From the NCBI GenBank assembly GCA_015698045.1, contig BLAL01000086.1:661573-725572 (forward strand): a DNA stretch of 64,000 nucleotides. Reading direction: 5' to 3'. Of this stretch, positions 33,489-43,874 are shown piece by piece (the first letter of the stretch is position 1; each line of letters opens with the position of its first letter). The translations under genes and the position numbers were made by a program. Origin of the DNA: Rhizophagus clarus. Its lineage: Eukaryota > Glomeromycota > Glomeromycetes > Glomerales > Glomeraceae. The notes below the pieces were generated by a model. The model was not told the DNA's origin and did not search any database. It saw only the letters and a list, made by a program, of their open reading frames with translations.

Positions 33489-36400
33489 CTAGCATTCATT
33501 CGTTGCATCATAAACAAAGTGAACCTTTTGCACATGGTCAACTACTGATATTGGTCTCCAACATGTATCATCGGTTGCCTGAATACGATAAAGGGGACAT
33601 TTCAATATATGATGAACTCTCTTAATTTCTTCAAACCAATCAAGAATAATAAATGCATAAAATTTATTATTGTTGGCTTTATATTTGAAGATTCCTTTTA
33701 TAATTGCATAACATTCATCATGATTTTCTTCTTGTATTGTCACGAAGTCACCAATATGAAGATGGATTTTGGAGAAGACACCACTAGTAGTTTCTTCTAT
33801 TGTATATGTTGCCAATTTATACCAACTCATTTGAGAATATACAAGAGCTGACTTAAATCCAATATCTTCAAATGAAAAGAGCAACTCAGAATTGAAATGT
33901 GGCAAGTTCAACATAACATTTTCACGATCTTGTCGGGATACTTCCTTTTTTAAGGTAATATTTGTAATAAAGTTTACCGGAGAAGTTACTACTATAATAA
34001 AATTACAATATATATAAAATTAATCAAATAAATAACGTTTTTAGAAAAAAAAAATAGTATCATCGCTTAGTAAATAATAAATTACAATACAAACCATCAT
34101 CTTGTTCATCATGTTCGTTTGATGTTCCTTTGTCTTCGGTAATATACCAATTGGTTAATATATGCCTAAAATTTGATATCATAGAAGTAAAACCGTCACA
34201 ACGTCATGATAACCTTTGATCTATACCACCATCTACTAGATGACGAATTGCGAAAAGTGTGGTATATCGTTTTAATAAATCTAATTCAATATTCTTTCGA
34301 TTTGTTCGTGGTACCATTGCTTTAAAAATCCGATGCACTATCTCTTTAATACCGCATTGAGTATTTATAAGAGTACCATAAGTTTTTGCATGCATTAGTA
34401 AATGGATACTAACATGCAAATTTGGCAAATTGACAAATTCAGAGAAAACCTAAAGATCATTTATTATTATTAGTACAGTAAATAATTTATTCAAATTTGT
34501 ACTAAGTAATCATCTATTATTTATACTTTTGGGAGAATATTCATTTCTTCTTTAAGATTTTGTTGTAATTCTTCATAAGAATTATTCGTAAACTTGCTTT
34601 TAAAGACCATACTCATTGTTTTTGCTACATGAACCCAACAAGTAATTACAGCATTTTTTACTAAATTAATACGTGATGCGCCAGTTCGCTGTTGAATATT
34701 TTTCGCTTCATTATTCTTCAAACTAGTTATTTTTAAAAACCGATTTAGTATAAAAGGCATTATCATAGCAACCCGGAGGTAATCAGACATCATAAAACTT
34801 TCCTGGTGGCTAATGGGATTTGGTATACGTGACCATGTCTTTGGTTTCTCAAAGTCTTTCCAGGTTTTGATGAAATCATTTTCTCCTTCTTGTGAAAATA
34901 ATTCACAAGTTAATTTGAGTAGACGCCCGATCTTTCCCGCAGTAACATGATAAATATCTTGTGGTGTTTGTAGATGTCTTTCTCTTTTAAGTTCATCTAA
35001 AATACTAGGCCGTAATTTCAATCCATATTCCTACTAAGTCGTTTTTTTTGAGCAATAACCGTTTCAGCAGATATTAAAGAAAATTCAGAATCCGTCAAAT
35101 GATGATATCGAGAAGTTAAAGCCATATCTTGAGTAAAATCAGTGAATGAATCTTTACTTATAGTGCAACTCCTACACCCTTTATTAGCATTTTGTCGCAG
35201 TACACCAGCCAAGTCATTGCCTTGGGGTAAGTCAGCTGTTACAACTCCTATACTTGCAATTACCCAAACATCTTGTCCTTGTATATTCATTACTTTTCCC
35301 TTTTTAAGTTCCTTCATTTCGGAAATAAATGGTTTTACAAACTCATTAAAATCACCACCGAATGGGACGAATTCAAGAACAAAGTGATTTTTGAGCAACT
35401 TCCTTTGATGACTCGGCATGTTTCCAAATTGTATATAAACCCCTCCTAATGAATGATAAACATTTCGGTATGTGCCGAAATCATCGTAATAAAGATCCAA
35501 AAATAGCTTGTAGACTTTCATGGAAGGAGATGGTGGTGGCCTTGTTATGATATAGTTGGCAGGGTGTTTATATGAAAAATCTACACTACGAATGCGCCAT
35601 TGATGATCGTGTTTATAAATTATTTCAGTGATATATAATAATGTTTCTTCGGGAATTTGATTATACTGAAATATCATCATCACATTAGCTTTTTTAGAAA
35701 TTTGTGATATTCCTATTGTTTGAACTGATAGGTCTTGTAACCAAACTTCGCCAGTAAAAGAACGATTTTGTCTTAGTGCCCCTTTAAAAGTTCCAGGTAA
35801 ATCATTATAATAAAGAACTTTTTGGATTCTTAACCGATATTGTTTATCAACTTCATTTATTAATATTGCCCTTAATCTGCCAAGTTGCAGTTGTTCATTA
35901 TTGTCATTATCATAATAATAAACAAAATTCCCACATTTATATGTCTCTATTAGATATTTATTAAAAAAAAACAATAAAATTATATTATATTACAAAATCA
36001 CAAAGAAGAATAAACAACAACAAATATGATCTTTACCTTGTGATATTGTTAATTGTTCTTGGCCGAAAAGAGGCGATTCTGCCCACAAAGTTCCATGCCA
36101 GTATTCAGATTTTGTTTCTGAATCAATACCAGGACCAAAATACATGTTATTGACTAATGATGGATTATTAAGGACATACCAAATGATATCATTTATTGAA
36201 AGTTGATATGATATCTTTGAGTTTTTAGAAGTTGATGGTGTTTTTTTTGATGAAATTGGGATGGATTTTGCAGATATTGGGAGAAGAGGAAGATGTTGCC
36301 TCCATGTTCGAAATCTTCGGATGTTTCTCACGATATGGTTCCTATCGAATTCTTGACTCATAATAATATCAACAAGATCTTCGTATGCTTTTGTTGAGAT

Positions 36401-36934
36401 ATCATGTTTATGAATCCAACAAAATAAAGCAGCAGTAGTAAAATCTTGGAAGTATGGTGCAAAATTACCATTAAAATTTGGTAAATTGCTTTCATTTAGT
36501 GCTCTATCAATGAATATTTTTTCTTCCGATGAGGGATTAGCATGATTATTTTGTCCGCTATCTGAAGATGATGTTGTATCACTTTCTGACTCTTCACTTT
36601 CTAGAGATGTTGTTCCTGTATCACTATTATAATCATCATATTCTTCATTTTCTGAAGATGCTGTATAATTATCATCATTTTCTGACGATGTTGCATAAAC
36701 ATTATCATTTCCTGCATCCTCATAACCATCATATTCTTCATTTTCTAATTGCATATCAACATCATGACAATTATTTCGTTGTTCATTACCATCATCGAAA
36801 TTTATTTCACCGTCACTACCATTATCATCATTTGGTGGTGCTATTATTATACCTTGTGGTGGTTGCCTTTTAAAATTATTTCGAATACGAAAAGGTAATG
36901 TAACAGTATCCCTTCGTGCTCTATTTCGCAACAT
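33489..36934 (-). pseudogene. Plavaka-related transposase-like gene (MLRN family)
   Basis: The start at 36934 reads MLRNRARRDTVTLPFRIRNN, then a long acidic stretch. The exon ends at 36037 and continues at 35946 in frame (ETYKCGNFVYYYDNDNNEQL, BAH-like). The core has LFLDLYYDDFG, PFISEMKELKKGKVMN, TADLPQGNDLAGVLRQNANK, then GCRSC and, after a frameshift near 35033, TPQDIYHVTAGKIGRLLKLT. The Asp in DDFG, TADLPQG and DIYH line up by order with the DWFQPF, DVPASRK and DPMH motifs of the element A transposase, so I infer a distant Tnp2/Plavaka relative. After an intron (34449-34530) come NLPNLHVSIHLLMHAKTYG and a stop at 34204-34206. The last exon (about 33975-33489) has another BAH-like stretch (HIGDFVTIQEENHDECYAII). 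The frameshift plus nonsense mutation make it non-functional. Confidence 0.75.
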
Positions 36935-37313
36935 TTGTTAATCAAAATTAAATTCTCAATTTTTATGAATGAATTTTATTATTTTGCTGCAGATATACTG
37001 ACTGAAATATATGTATGCGCCAAATGGATAATACACGAACATTCAGTTTCATCTTAATATGCATTTTTCCCAATAAGGATAATCAAAATACACAAACATA
37101 TATGAAGTTCGAACACAACAGATTAATAAAAATATCACTTAAATATGCATTTGAAGTAATGTAACACAATCATATATTGTCGATACACAGATCAATTAGT
37201 GATTATCATCGAAGTCGTAGTCTCGTAGATGTTTATTTTTGTTTTATTTAATATTAATTTTTATTGATATTTTTATGTATTTTATTACTTTTTATTGTTT
37301 AATATTTTATTAT

Positions 37314-37350
<37 letters not shown>

Positions 37351-38239
37351 AAACTTGTTACGTTAATTTTATAATTACTGTATAAGTTATTTTCGAAACT
37401 TACCATCAATTTGAAGAACCAGTTACTATTAGAAATAAATTTCTAAGTGAGAAATCCTTAGGCTAGTAAAATAATAGAAAAGGATATTATCTTATGACCC
37501 TTATGACCATTTTTTAAATACAAATTTATCATTATTACCTTATTTTAAGTATTGTCAGTCAATCCGTTAAGTAGAAACGAAAACTATTAGAAACAAATTT
37601 GAACGTACAAGTTAGATAGGAGCCAATTAGTTCGCATTCCATGATCACCTAGGTGATCGTTTTCCTTGAACCCCTTATACTATCTAACAATCTTGTAAGT
37701 TGTATCATTAAAACTTTGTTACCGGTACCAGTAAACAGGGAGCGCAACTTACCAAAAGGTTGAATTTCAGGAAAAAAAATTTTGAAGTTTTGGAAAAGAA
37801 TAAAAACGTAAAGGTTATAAAAGATTCTGGGTCTGAGATTGATTTTTTTTTATTTAGGAGATTTTTTTTTCATTCAGGAGATTTTTTTTTTTATTCAGAA
37901 GTTTTTTTTTTCATTCAGGAGATTTTTATTATTCACGAGATTTTTTTTTATTCACGAGATTGTATTAAAGCAATTGAAGAATTTTGACACGAGTATTCAT
38001 CGCTAAGCGTGAGAACCAGTACTTTTTTAACATAGTATAATAAGAAAAACCAAATTTAGTTTTAGTTTTAAGTAACATAGTATAGCAAAAAAAACCAAAT
38101 TTAGTTTTAGTTTTAGCAAGTTTAGTTTTAAATGGCCGAACCATCTGGAAAAAAATATATTTTTTTCCCACCGCGCAAAAAAATTTTTTTCATCTGACCT
38201 GCATAAAAGATTTAGTAAGCCAAAAAAGAACCCCCTAGC
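36935..38239. other. 5' flank of the MLRN gene with poly-A and donor-hairpin motifs
   Basis: There is an A-run of about 29 at 37317-37345. Minus-strand GTAAGTT motifs occur at about 37405 (GATGGTAAGTTTCG) and 37752 (GGTAAGTTGCGCTCCC). TTCATTCAGGAGATTTTTTTT-like units repeat at 37855-37965. A stretch at about 37650-37750 resembles 54290-54360 (TTTTCCTTGAAC...AAACAG.GAGC.CAACTTAC). No gene is supported. Confidence 0.45.
38232..38239. repeat. 8-bp target-site duplication, left copy (hAT-like element)
   Basis: CCCCTAGC here and at 41229-41236 flanks the element 38240-41228. Confidence 0.85.
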
Positions 38240-38510
38240 TAGTGTTCCGCAAACGATTTGGTCAAATCAAATCAATTCGGATTTGATTTGAAGTTTGATT
38301 TGATTCGATTTGATAATTTTGATTTGCAAATCAAATCCAAACTTCAAAACAAGATTTGAGTTCAAATCCAAATTAAAAAAAAAAGATTTGATTCGATTTC
38401 AAATCAAATTCAAATTAGCTTAAACTAATTCAATCAAATCCGAATCAAATCTGACAAATCCAAATCAAATCCAAATCAAATCGAATTAAATATACATGAT
38501 CTGGTTAAAC

Positions 38511-38518
38511 GTAATTAC
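38511..38518. repeat. 8-bp target-site duplication, left copy (nested AGGACCCC element)
   Basis: GTAATTAC here and at 40859-40866 directly flanks the nested element. Confidence 0.85.
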
Positions 38519-40858
38519 AGGACCCCGAACAATACTAATATAACTCACAAATGTATAAAGGCAGGGTCATGTGACTTGCCGATCTAATCAGATAATCTGA
38601 ATATCCGATCATTTTTTTTAATCATTTATCAGTTTATTTTTGTAGTGTTGCCAGACGAAAGGCACGACCGGACTTTTGGAATTAAGGTAAGGGAGTTTTT
38701 CAGTGTTTTTTTTAACTATTTAATTAATTATTTTTTTTTTATTTTTTTGTAGTGTTGCCAGACGAAATGTATGACCGGACTTTTGGAATTAAGGTAAGGG
38801 AGGGGTTGGGGAAGGTGTTTCGTTGTTTAATTAAGTATTAACTTTTTTTTTTACTTTTTGTAGTGTTGCCGGACGAAAAGCACGACCGGACTTTTGGAAT
38901 TAAGGTAAGGGAGGGTGAGAAATGTTTTTCGGTGTTTTTTTTAACTATTTAATTAATTATTTTTTTTTTATTTTTTTGTAGTGTTGCCAGACGAAATGCA
39001 CGACCGGACTTTTGGAATTAAGGTAAGGGAGGGTGGGGAAGTATTTTTCGGTGTTTTTTTTAACTATTTAATTAATTATTTTTTTTTTATTTTTTTGTAG
39101 TGTTGCCGGACGAAATGCACGACCGGACTTTTGGAATTAAGGTAAGGGAGGGGTTGGGGGAGGTGTTTCGTTGTTTTTTTTTTAATTAATTAAGTATTAA
39201 CTTTTTTTTTTACTTTTTGTAGTGTTGCCAGACGAAAAGCACGACTGGACTTTTGGAATTAAGGTAAGGGAGGGTTGGGGGAGGTGTTTCGTTGTTTTTT
39301 TTTAATTAATTAAGTATTAACCTTTTTTTTTATTTTTTTGTAGTGTTGCCAGACGAAAGGCATGACCGGACTTTTGGAATTAAGGTAAGGGAGGGTGGGG
39401 GAAGTGTTTTTCGGTATTTTTTTTAACTAATTAATTGTTTTTTTTTTATTTTTTTGTAGTGTTGCCGGACGAAAAGCACAACCGGACTTTTGGAATTAAG
39501 GTAAGGGAGGGTGGGAAAGTGTTTTTCGGTGTTTTTTTTAACTATTTAATTAATTATTTTTTTTTTATTTTTTTGTAGTGTTGCCGGACGAAAAGCACGA
39601 CCGGACTTTTGGAATTAAGGTAAGAGAGGGGTTGGGGGAGGTGTTTCGTTGTTTTTTTCTTTAATTAATTAAGTATTAACTTTTTTTTTTACTTTTTAGA
39701 GTGTTGCCAGGCGAAAAGCACGACTGGACTTTTGGAATTAAGGTAAGGGAGGGTTGGAGGAGGTGTTTCGTTGTTTTTTTTTAATTAATTAAGTATTAAC
39801 CTTTTTTTTTATTTTTTTGTAGTGTTGCCGGACGAAAAGCATGACTGGACTTTTGGAATTAAGGTAAGGGAGGGCGGGGGAAGTGTTTTTCGGTATTTTT
39901 TTTAACTAATTAATTGTTTTTTTTTTATTTTTTTGTAGTGTTGCCAGACGAAAAGCACGACCGGACTTTTGGAATTAAGGTAAGGGAGGGTGGGGAAGTG
40001 TTTTTCAGTGTTTTTTTTAACTATTTAATTAATTATTTTTTTTTATTTTTTTGTAGTGTTGCCGGACGAAATGTACAACTGGACTTTTGTAATTAAGGTA
40101 AGGGTGGGGTTGGGGGAGGTGTTTCGTTATTTTTTTTTTTAATTAATTAAGTATTAACTTTTTTTTTACTTTTTGTAGTGTTGCCGGACGAAAAGCACGA
40201 CCAGACTTTTGGAATTAAGGTAAGGGAGGTGTTTCGTTGTTTTTTTTAATTAATTAAGTATTAACCTTTTTTTTTATTTTTTTGTAGTGTTGCCGGACGA
40301 AAAGCATGACCGGACTTTTGGAATTAAGGTAAGGGAGGGTGGGGGAAGTGTTTTTCGGTATTTTTTTTAACTAATTAATTGTTTTTTTTTTTATTTTTTT
40401 GTAGTGTTGCCAGACGAAAAGCACGACCGGACTTTTGGAATTAAGGTAAGGGAGGGTTGGGGGAGGTGTTTCGTTGTTTTTTTTTTAATTAATTAAGTAT
40501 TGATTTTTTTTTTATTTTTTGTAATGTTGCCGGGCGAAAAACACGACCGGACTTTTGGAATTAGGGTATTAAAACCCGAAAAAGTATAATAAAAATAAAT
40601 AAATTTGGTATAAAATACCAAAAAAAAGTGAAAAAATAAATAAAATAAAATAAATTTTGGTAAATACCGAGTAATTTAATTTACCGAAATTAGTATTTTT
40701 TAAAAATAAATCCACGTATATCTATTATAAACTCTACACAAACATAATATCCCAAATTGACCGATCTATGCAAACTCAATTTGTAGGTTTAAAAAGTAAT
40801 TTCATATAAACTCTACGCAAACCCGTATGTGAGTTATATTAGTATTATTCGGGGTCCT
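38519..40858. mobile_element. Element B: 2.3 kb AGGACCCC-ended element filled with pogo-exon array
   Basis: Ends AGGACCCCGAACAATA (38519-38534) and TATTATTCGGGGTCCT (40843-40858) are inverted, with one difference. GTAATTAC flanks both. The ends are near-identical to those of element A, so B can be viewed as a non-autonomous relative moved by an A-type transposase. Its interior is mostly the 17-copy exon array (38640-40566), which came from a pogo-like transposase gene. The rightmost 270 bp are AT-rich and non-coding. This is a clear case of a DNA transposon carrying a foreign gene piece. Confidence 0.85.
38640..40566 (+). repeat. Tandem exon-plus-intron array, 17 copies, inverted partner of 26686-28510
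   Basis: Units read TTTTTTTGTAG, then a 41-nt block encoding LPDEKHDRTFGIK, then GTAAGGGAGG and a spacer. Copies differ at few positions (GCCGGACGAAAAGCACGACC against GCCAGACGAAATGCATGACC). In the last copy the acceptor is GTAA instead of GTAG and the donor is replaced by GGGTATTAAAACCCG, as in the terminal copy of the left array. Confidence 0.9.
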
Positions 40859-41228
40859 GTAATTACCGTAAATATTATTGGTAGTTACTGCAACCACATG
40901 ATGTCCAACCCTCCTTAAACACACTAAAGAAATACGTTTCGCAACATTTTTTTATTAATATTGCGTTGCAAAATGCATTTTTTTATTTAAAATTCAACAA
41001 ATCAAACCAAATCACAAATCTATTTGAATGAATTTGATTTGATTTGAATTTGAATTTGATTTGAATCGAATCAAATTTAAATCAAATCAAATCAAATTCA
41101 AATCAAATTTCAAATCAGATTTGAATGGTTTGATTCAAATCCGAATTCAAACTTTTCAGATTTGATTTGATTAAATCAAATTTCAAATCTAACCTGATTT
41201 GGTCTAATTTGATTTGTGCGGAACACTA

Positions 41229-42225
41229 CCCCTAGCCCTAAGCTATAGTTAGAAGTTTATTGAATAATCAGTTCAGAAATTTTCCATTCTCACAATGGTG
41301 ATTACCAAATCTAATTCTTATAAAAGATTCTTATCAGAGTGAAGAAGATCTATACGATGTTCATTTACTTCTTTAGCAGGAAAAGATTAAGAAACACTTG
41401 AAAAGTTTTAATGATATAACTCACAGTATCTGTTGGATGAGGATATTATTACTATACTAGGGTACATAGAATAACCAATTTATTTATATCATATCTAGAA
41501 TTTAAATTAATAATATCTCTCGTTATTAGCAAATAATAAATTCAATTTTTTTAAAATTATAATCAATGTACAATTCGATCAGTGGAATGATGATAATCAC
41601 TAATTAGTTGAATGACGATAATTACTATAGATAGTAATGGTGTCAGATTTCATAATAATACTTACATCCGATTTCTAAATAATATTTCCTTTTTTATAAA
41701 CAATATAATTATTGAATATAATTATAATATCTTTACTAGACGGTACATTTAATTACAATTTTATAATAATATATTATTATACGAAAAATATACTGAATTT
41801 TTGAATTGTGATATTAACGGGTTTCTTAAATATTCTGATTAGACACGGAAAACATTCTTCAAATTAATTTACCAATAATTTAAGAATCAAATATTTATTG
41901 TAAATTTATTATCTTAAAGCAAAAAAAGTATTCAAGAATCTATTATTAAAACCATAATTAGTATATTACATAAAAAAGAAATCTGAAAGACGATAAAAAT
42001 TTACATTTTGAAGCTTCTTTGTATATGCGCCAATGATAATGAATTTTTTTTTTTTTAATAAAATTTTCAAACATAATTTTGGCTGCTATCAACAATTACT
42101 AAATTTAAAACATATAATTTTCGTACATATTTTAGTTAAAAGTCATCAAAGTGATCAAAATCACAGTGTTAAATGAAACTAGAAGTATTTATTAATTAAA
42201 ATAGCTATAAAAATAAAAATAAAAA
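41229..42225. other. Intergenic, nothing recognised
   Basis: AT-rich sequence after the hAT-like element. No frame, repeat or RNA gene could be supported. Confidence 0.4.
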
Positions 42226-42405
42226 TTAAAATAATAAAAATCCCCAAACAATAAAATATGCAGAATTTTCTAAAAGATTATCGTATTTCTTTTCTAATTC
42301 ATATGATTTATCTTTCCATTTCCTTTCTTCTTTGTCTTTTTGACGATAAGAATGACGCTGGAAATAGGTCTTTCTCGTCCTTTTTCTTGATGGTGGTGGC
42401 GACAT
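42226..42405 (-). CDS. Possible small basic protein, 59 residues
   Basis: An ATG at 42405 opens a frame starting MSPPPSRKRTRKTYFQRH, followed by a charged helix (KDKEERKWKDKSYELEKKYD) and a short hydrophobic end (YFIVWGFLLF), with TAA at 42226-42228. Composition (Arg/Lys/Ser-rich start, then coiled-coil-like) resembles the accessory proteins elsewhere in this window, but no homologue was recognised and no splice partner is evident. It could be a chance ORF. Confidence 0.3.
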   Translation of the reverse strand: MSPPPSRKRTRKTYFQRHSYRQKDKEERKWKDKSYELEKKYDNLLENSAYFIVWGFLLF

Positions 42406-42859
42406 GCTTTAATTAATTGACTGCGCGTTGAATTAATAAAAAAAAATTTAAACCGCTGCTTTGGTTTTTCTACATAACTTATCAATAAGAAAATAAATTA
42501 AATTATTACTGTATTAAAGTTAATAATTATAAAAGAAAAGAAAAAAATTTTATAAATTCGTACCTAAAAAAAAATTTCTTCCACTATGTTGGGGTATTAA
42601 AAAAAATAATCATTTTTTTATCTTTATATACAAAAAAAAGATATAATAGATCATATTTAATCGAACGATCAAGCATTACTTGTTTACGTAAAAAAAATTT
42701 TGTGTAAAAAAAATTCATGTAAAAAAAAAAATTCATGCATAACCAAACTGTGTAAAAACCTGTGTGAAAAAAGTTTTTTTATTAACGATAAAAAAAATTC
42801 ATGCATAATATTTTATTTTCATTACAACAATAAAAAAAATTTTTAATTGCTCATTCTTT
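42406..42859. other. AT-rich spacer with TTCATGTAAAAAAA repeats
   Basis: Short repeats (TTCATGCATAA, TGTAAAAAAAA) occur at 42700-42830. No gene is seen. Confidence 0.35.
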
Positions 42860-43040
42860 AGTACCCGTTTGCTACTAGCATAACTAGTACCCAGATTGCA
42901 TGATGAGGACGTCGGTACTAATAGCAACCCAAAAAAAATGGTTACCAGTTACACAATGTTCATCGTGAGATGAAATGGTAAAATGATCTACCAGTTGCGC
43001 AACGCCTATTTCTAGAATGGTAACCGTTTGTAACTGTAAT
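42860..43040 (-). mobile_element. SINE-like repeat, copy 2, with A-box-like motif
   Basis: The segment aligns with 31150-31240. Farther in, the minus strand contains GCGTTGCGCAACTGGTAGAT, which resembles the internal A box of tRNA-derived SINEs. No clear B box (GGTTCGANNCC) was found. Transcription by RNA polymerase III is a guess. Confidence 0.35.
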
Positions 43041-43874
43041 AAAAAAATCAACATTTTATAAAAAAACTGTGAATTGTGGGATTGAAGATTAAAGTATGCA
43101 ATTACGAACATTCGACTATGTGTATATATATATAATTATATATATATTTTCCTATTTTTTTTAAATTTTATATAATAAATATTATGTGAACGCTAAAATG
43201 AATTCGCGTATTTGATAATTGATAATAATTAAAGTAATTTTAATTCGTAAATAATAGAGCTGGATTTCAGATCGTAAGGTCGAAAGGATCATTAATTTAT
43301 GAAATCCGGTATTTTTAGGAGGATTGTATAGATTTGTATAATAATAACAAATGCGATGAGATAAATATATGGCATGCAATATACTAAAAAGTCGAATACA
43401 CTATACAAAATAATTTTTTTTTAATATCTTTGCTAATCTATAATAATTAAGCGAAATAAAATTTAAAAATAAATAAAATACTACATATTAATAATTACTT
43501 TTTAAATACAATGATTGATTATAAAGAAAATCTTCCATATTGTCTGTAAGTTTCTAAATCATAATACCCCTTAAAATTTTTTTTATCTCATATAAGCCGG
43601 GTTATGTAAGTTACCACGGTCCACGGTTGATTTGGGTTATGTAAGTTATCGCTTGCATTTCGGTCTACAAATGCCCCTTAATTTTTTTTTCGGGAGAATT
43701 ATATTCAGAAAAGTGGCATTCAGAGAATGGTCTGACAAGGCATGATTACAAATAAACAGGTTCTTATACTGGTGATCGCGGTTTAATGCTAGGTCAGATA
43801 TAAATACAATCTAGAATTTTTCTGATCTGATTGTTGTATAAATCGTAACTCATCAAAACTCTACTCCTTTAAAT
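43041..43874. other. Upstream region of the six-exon gene
   Basis: A TATATATATA tract lies at 43120-43145, and GGGTTATGTAAGTTA appears twice near 43612 and 43635. No gene is supported. Confidence 0.35.

Larger units (their letters stand above)
38240..41228. mobile_element. hAT-like non-autonomous element carrying a nested element
   Basis: Perfect 12-bp inverted ends, TAGTGTTCCGCA (38240-38251) and TGCGGAACACTA (41217-41228), plus the 8-bp duplication CCCCTAGC fit hAT-type insertion. The body is largely ATTTGATTTGATTT-type sequence arranged as an imperfect inverted repeat. Leaving out the nested element 38519-40858 and its target duplication, the element itself is about 640 bp and has no coding capacity. 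A second, decayed copy in inverse orientation ends at 28908. Confidence 0.85.

Noticed and set aside
36568-36873. Plus-strand His/Tyr/Leu-rich ORF
   Set aside because: It is antisense to the acidic stretch of the MLRN gene.
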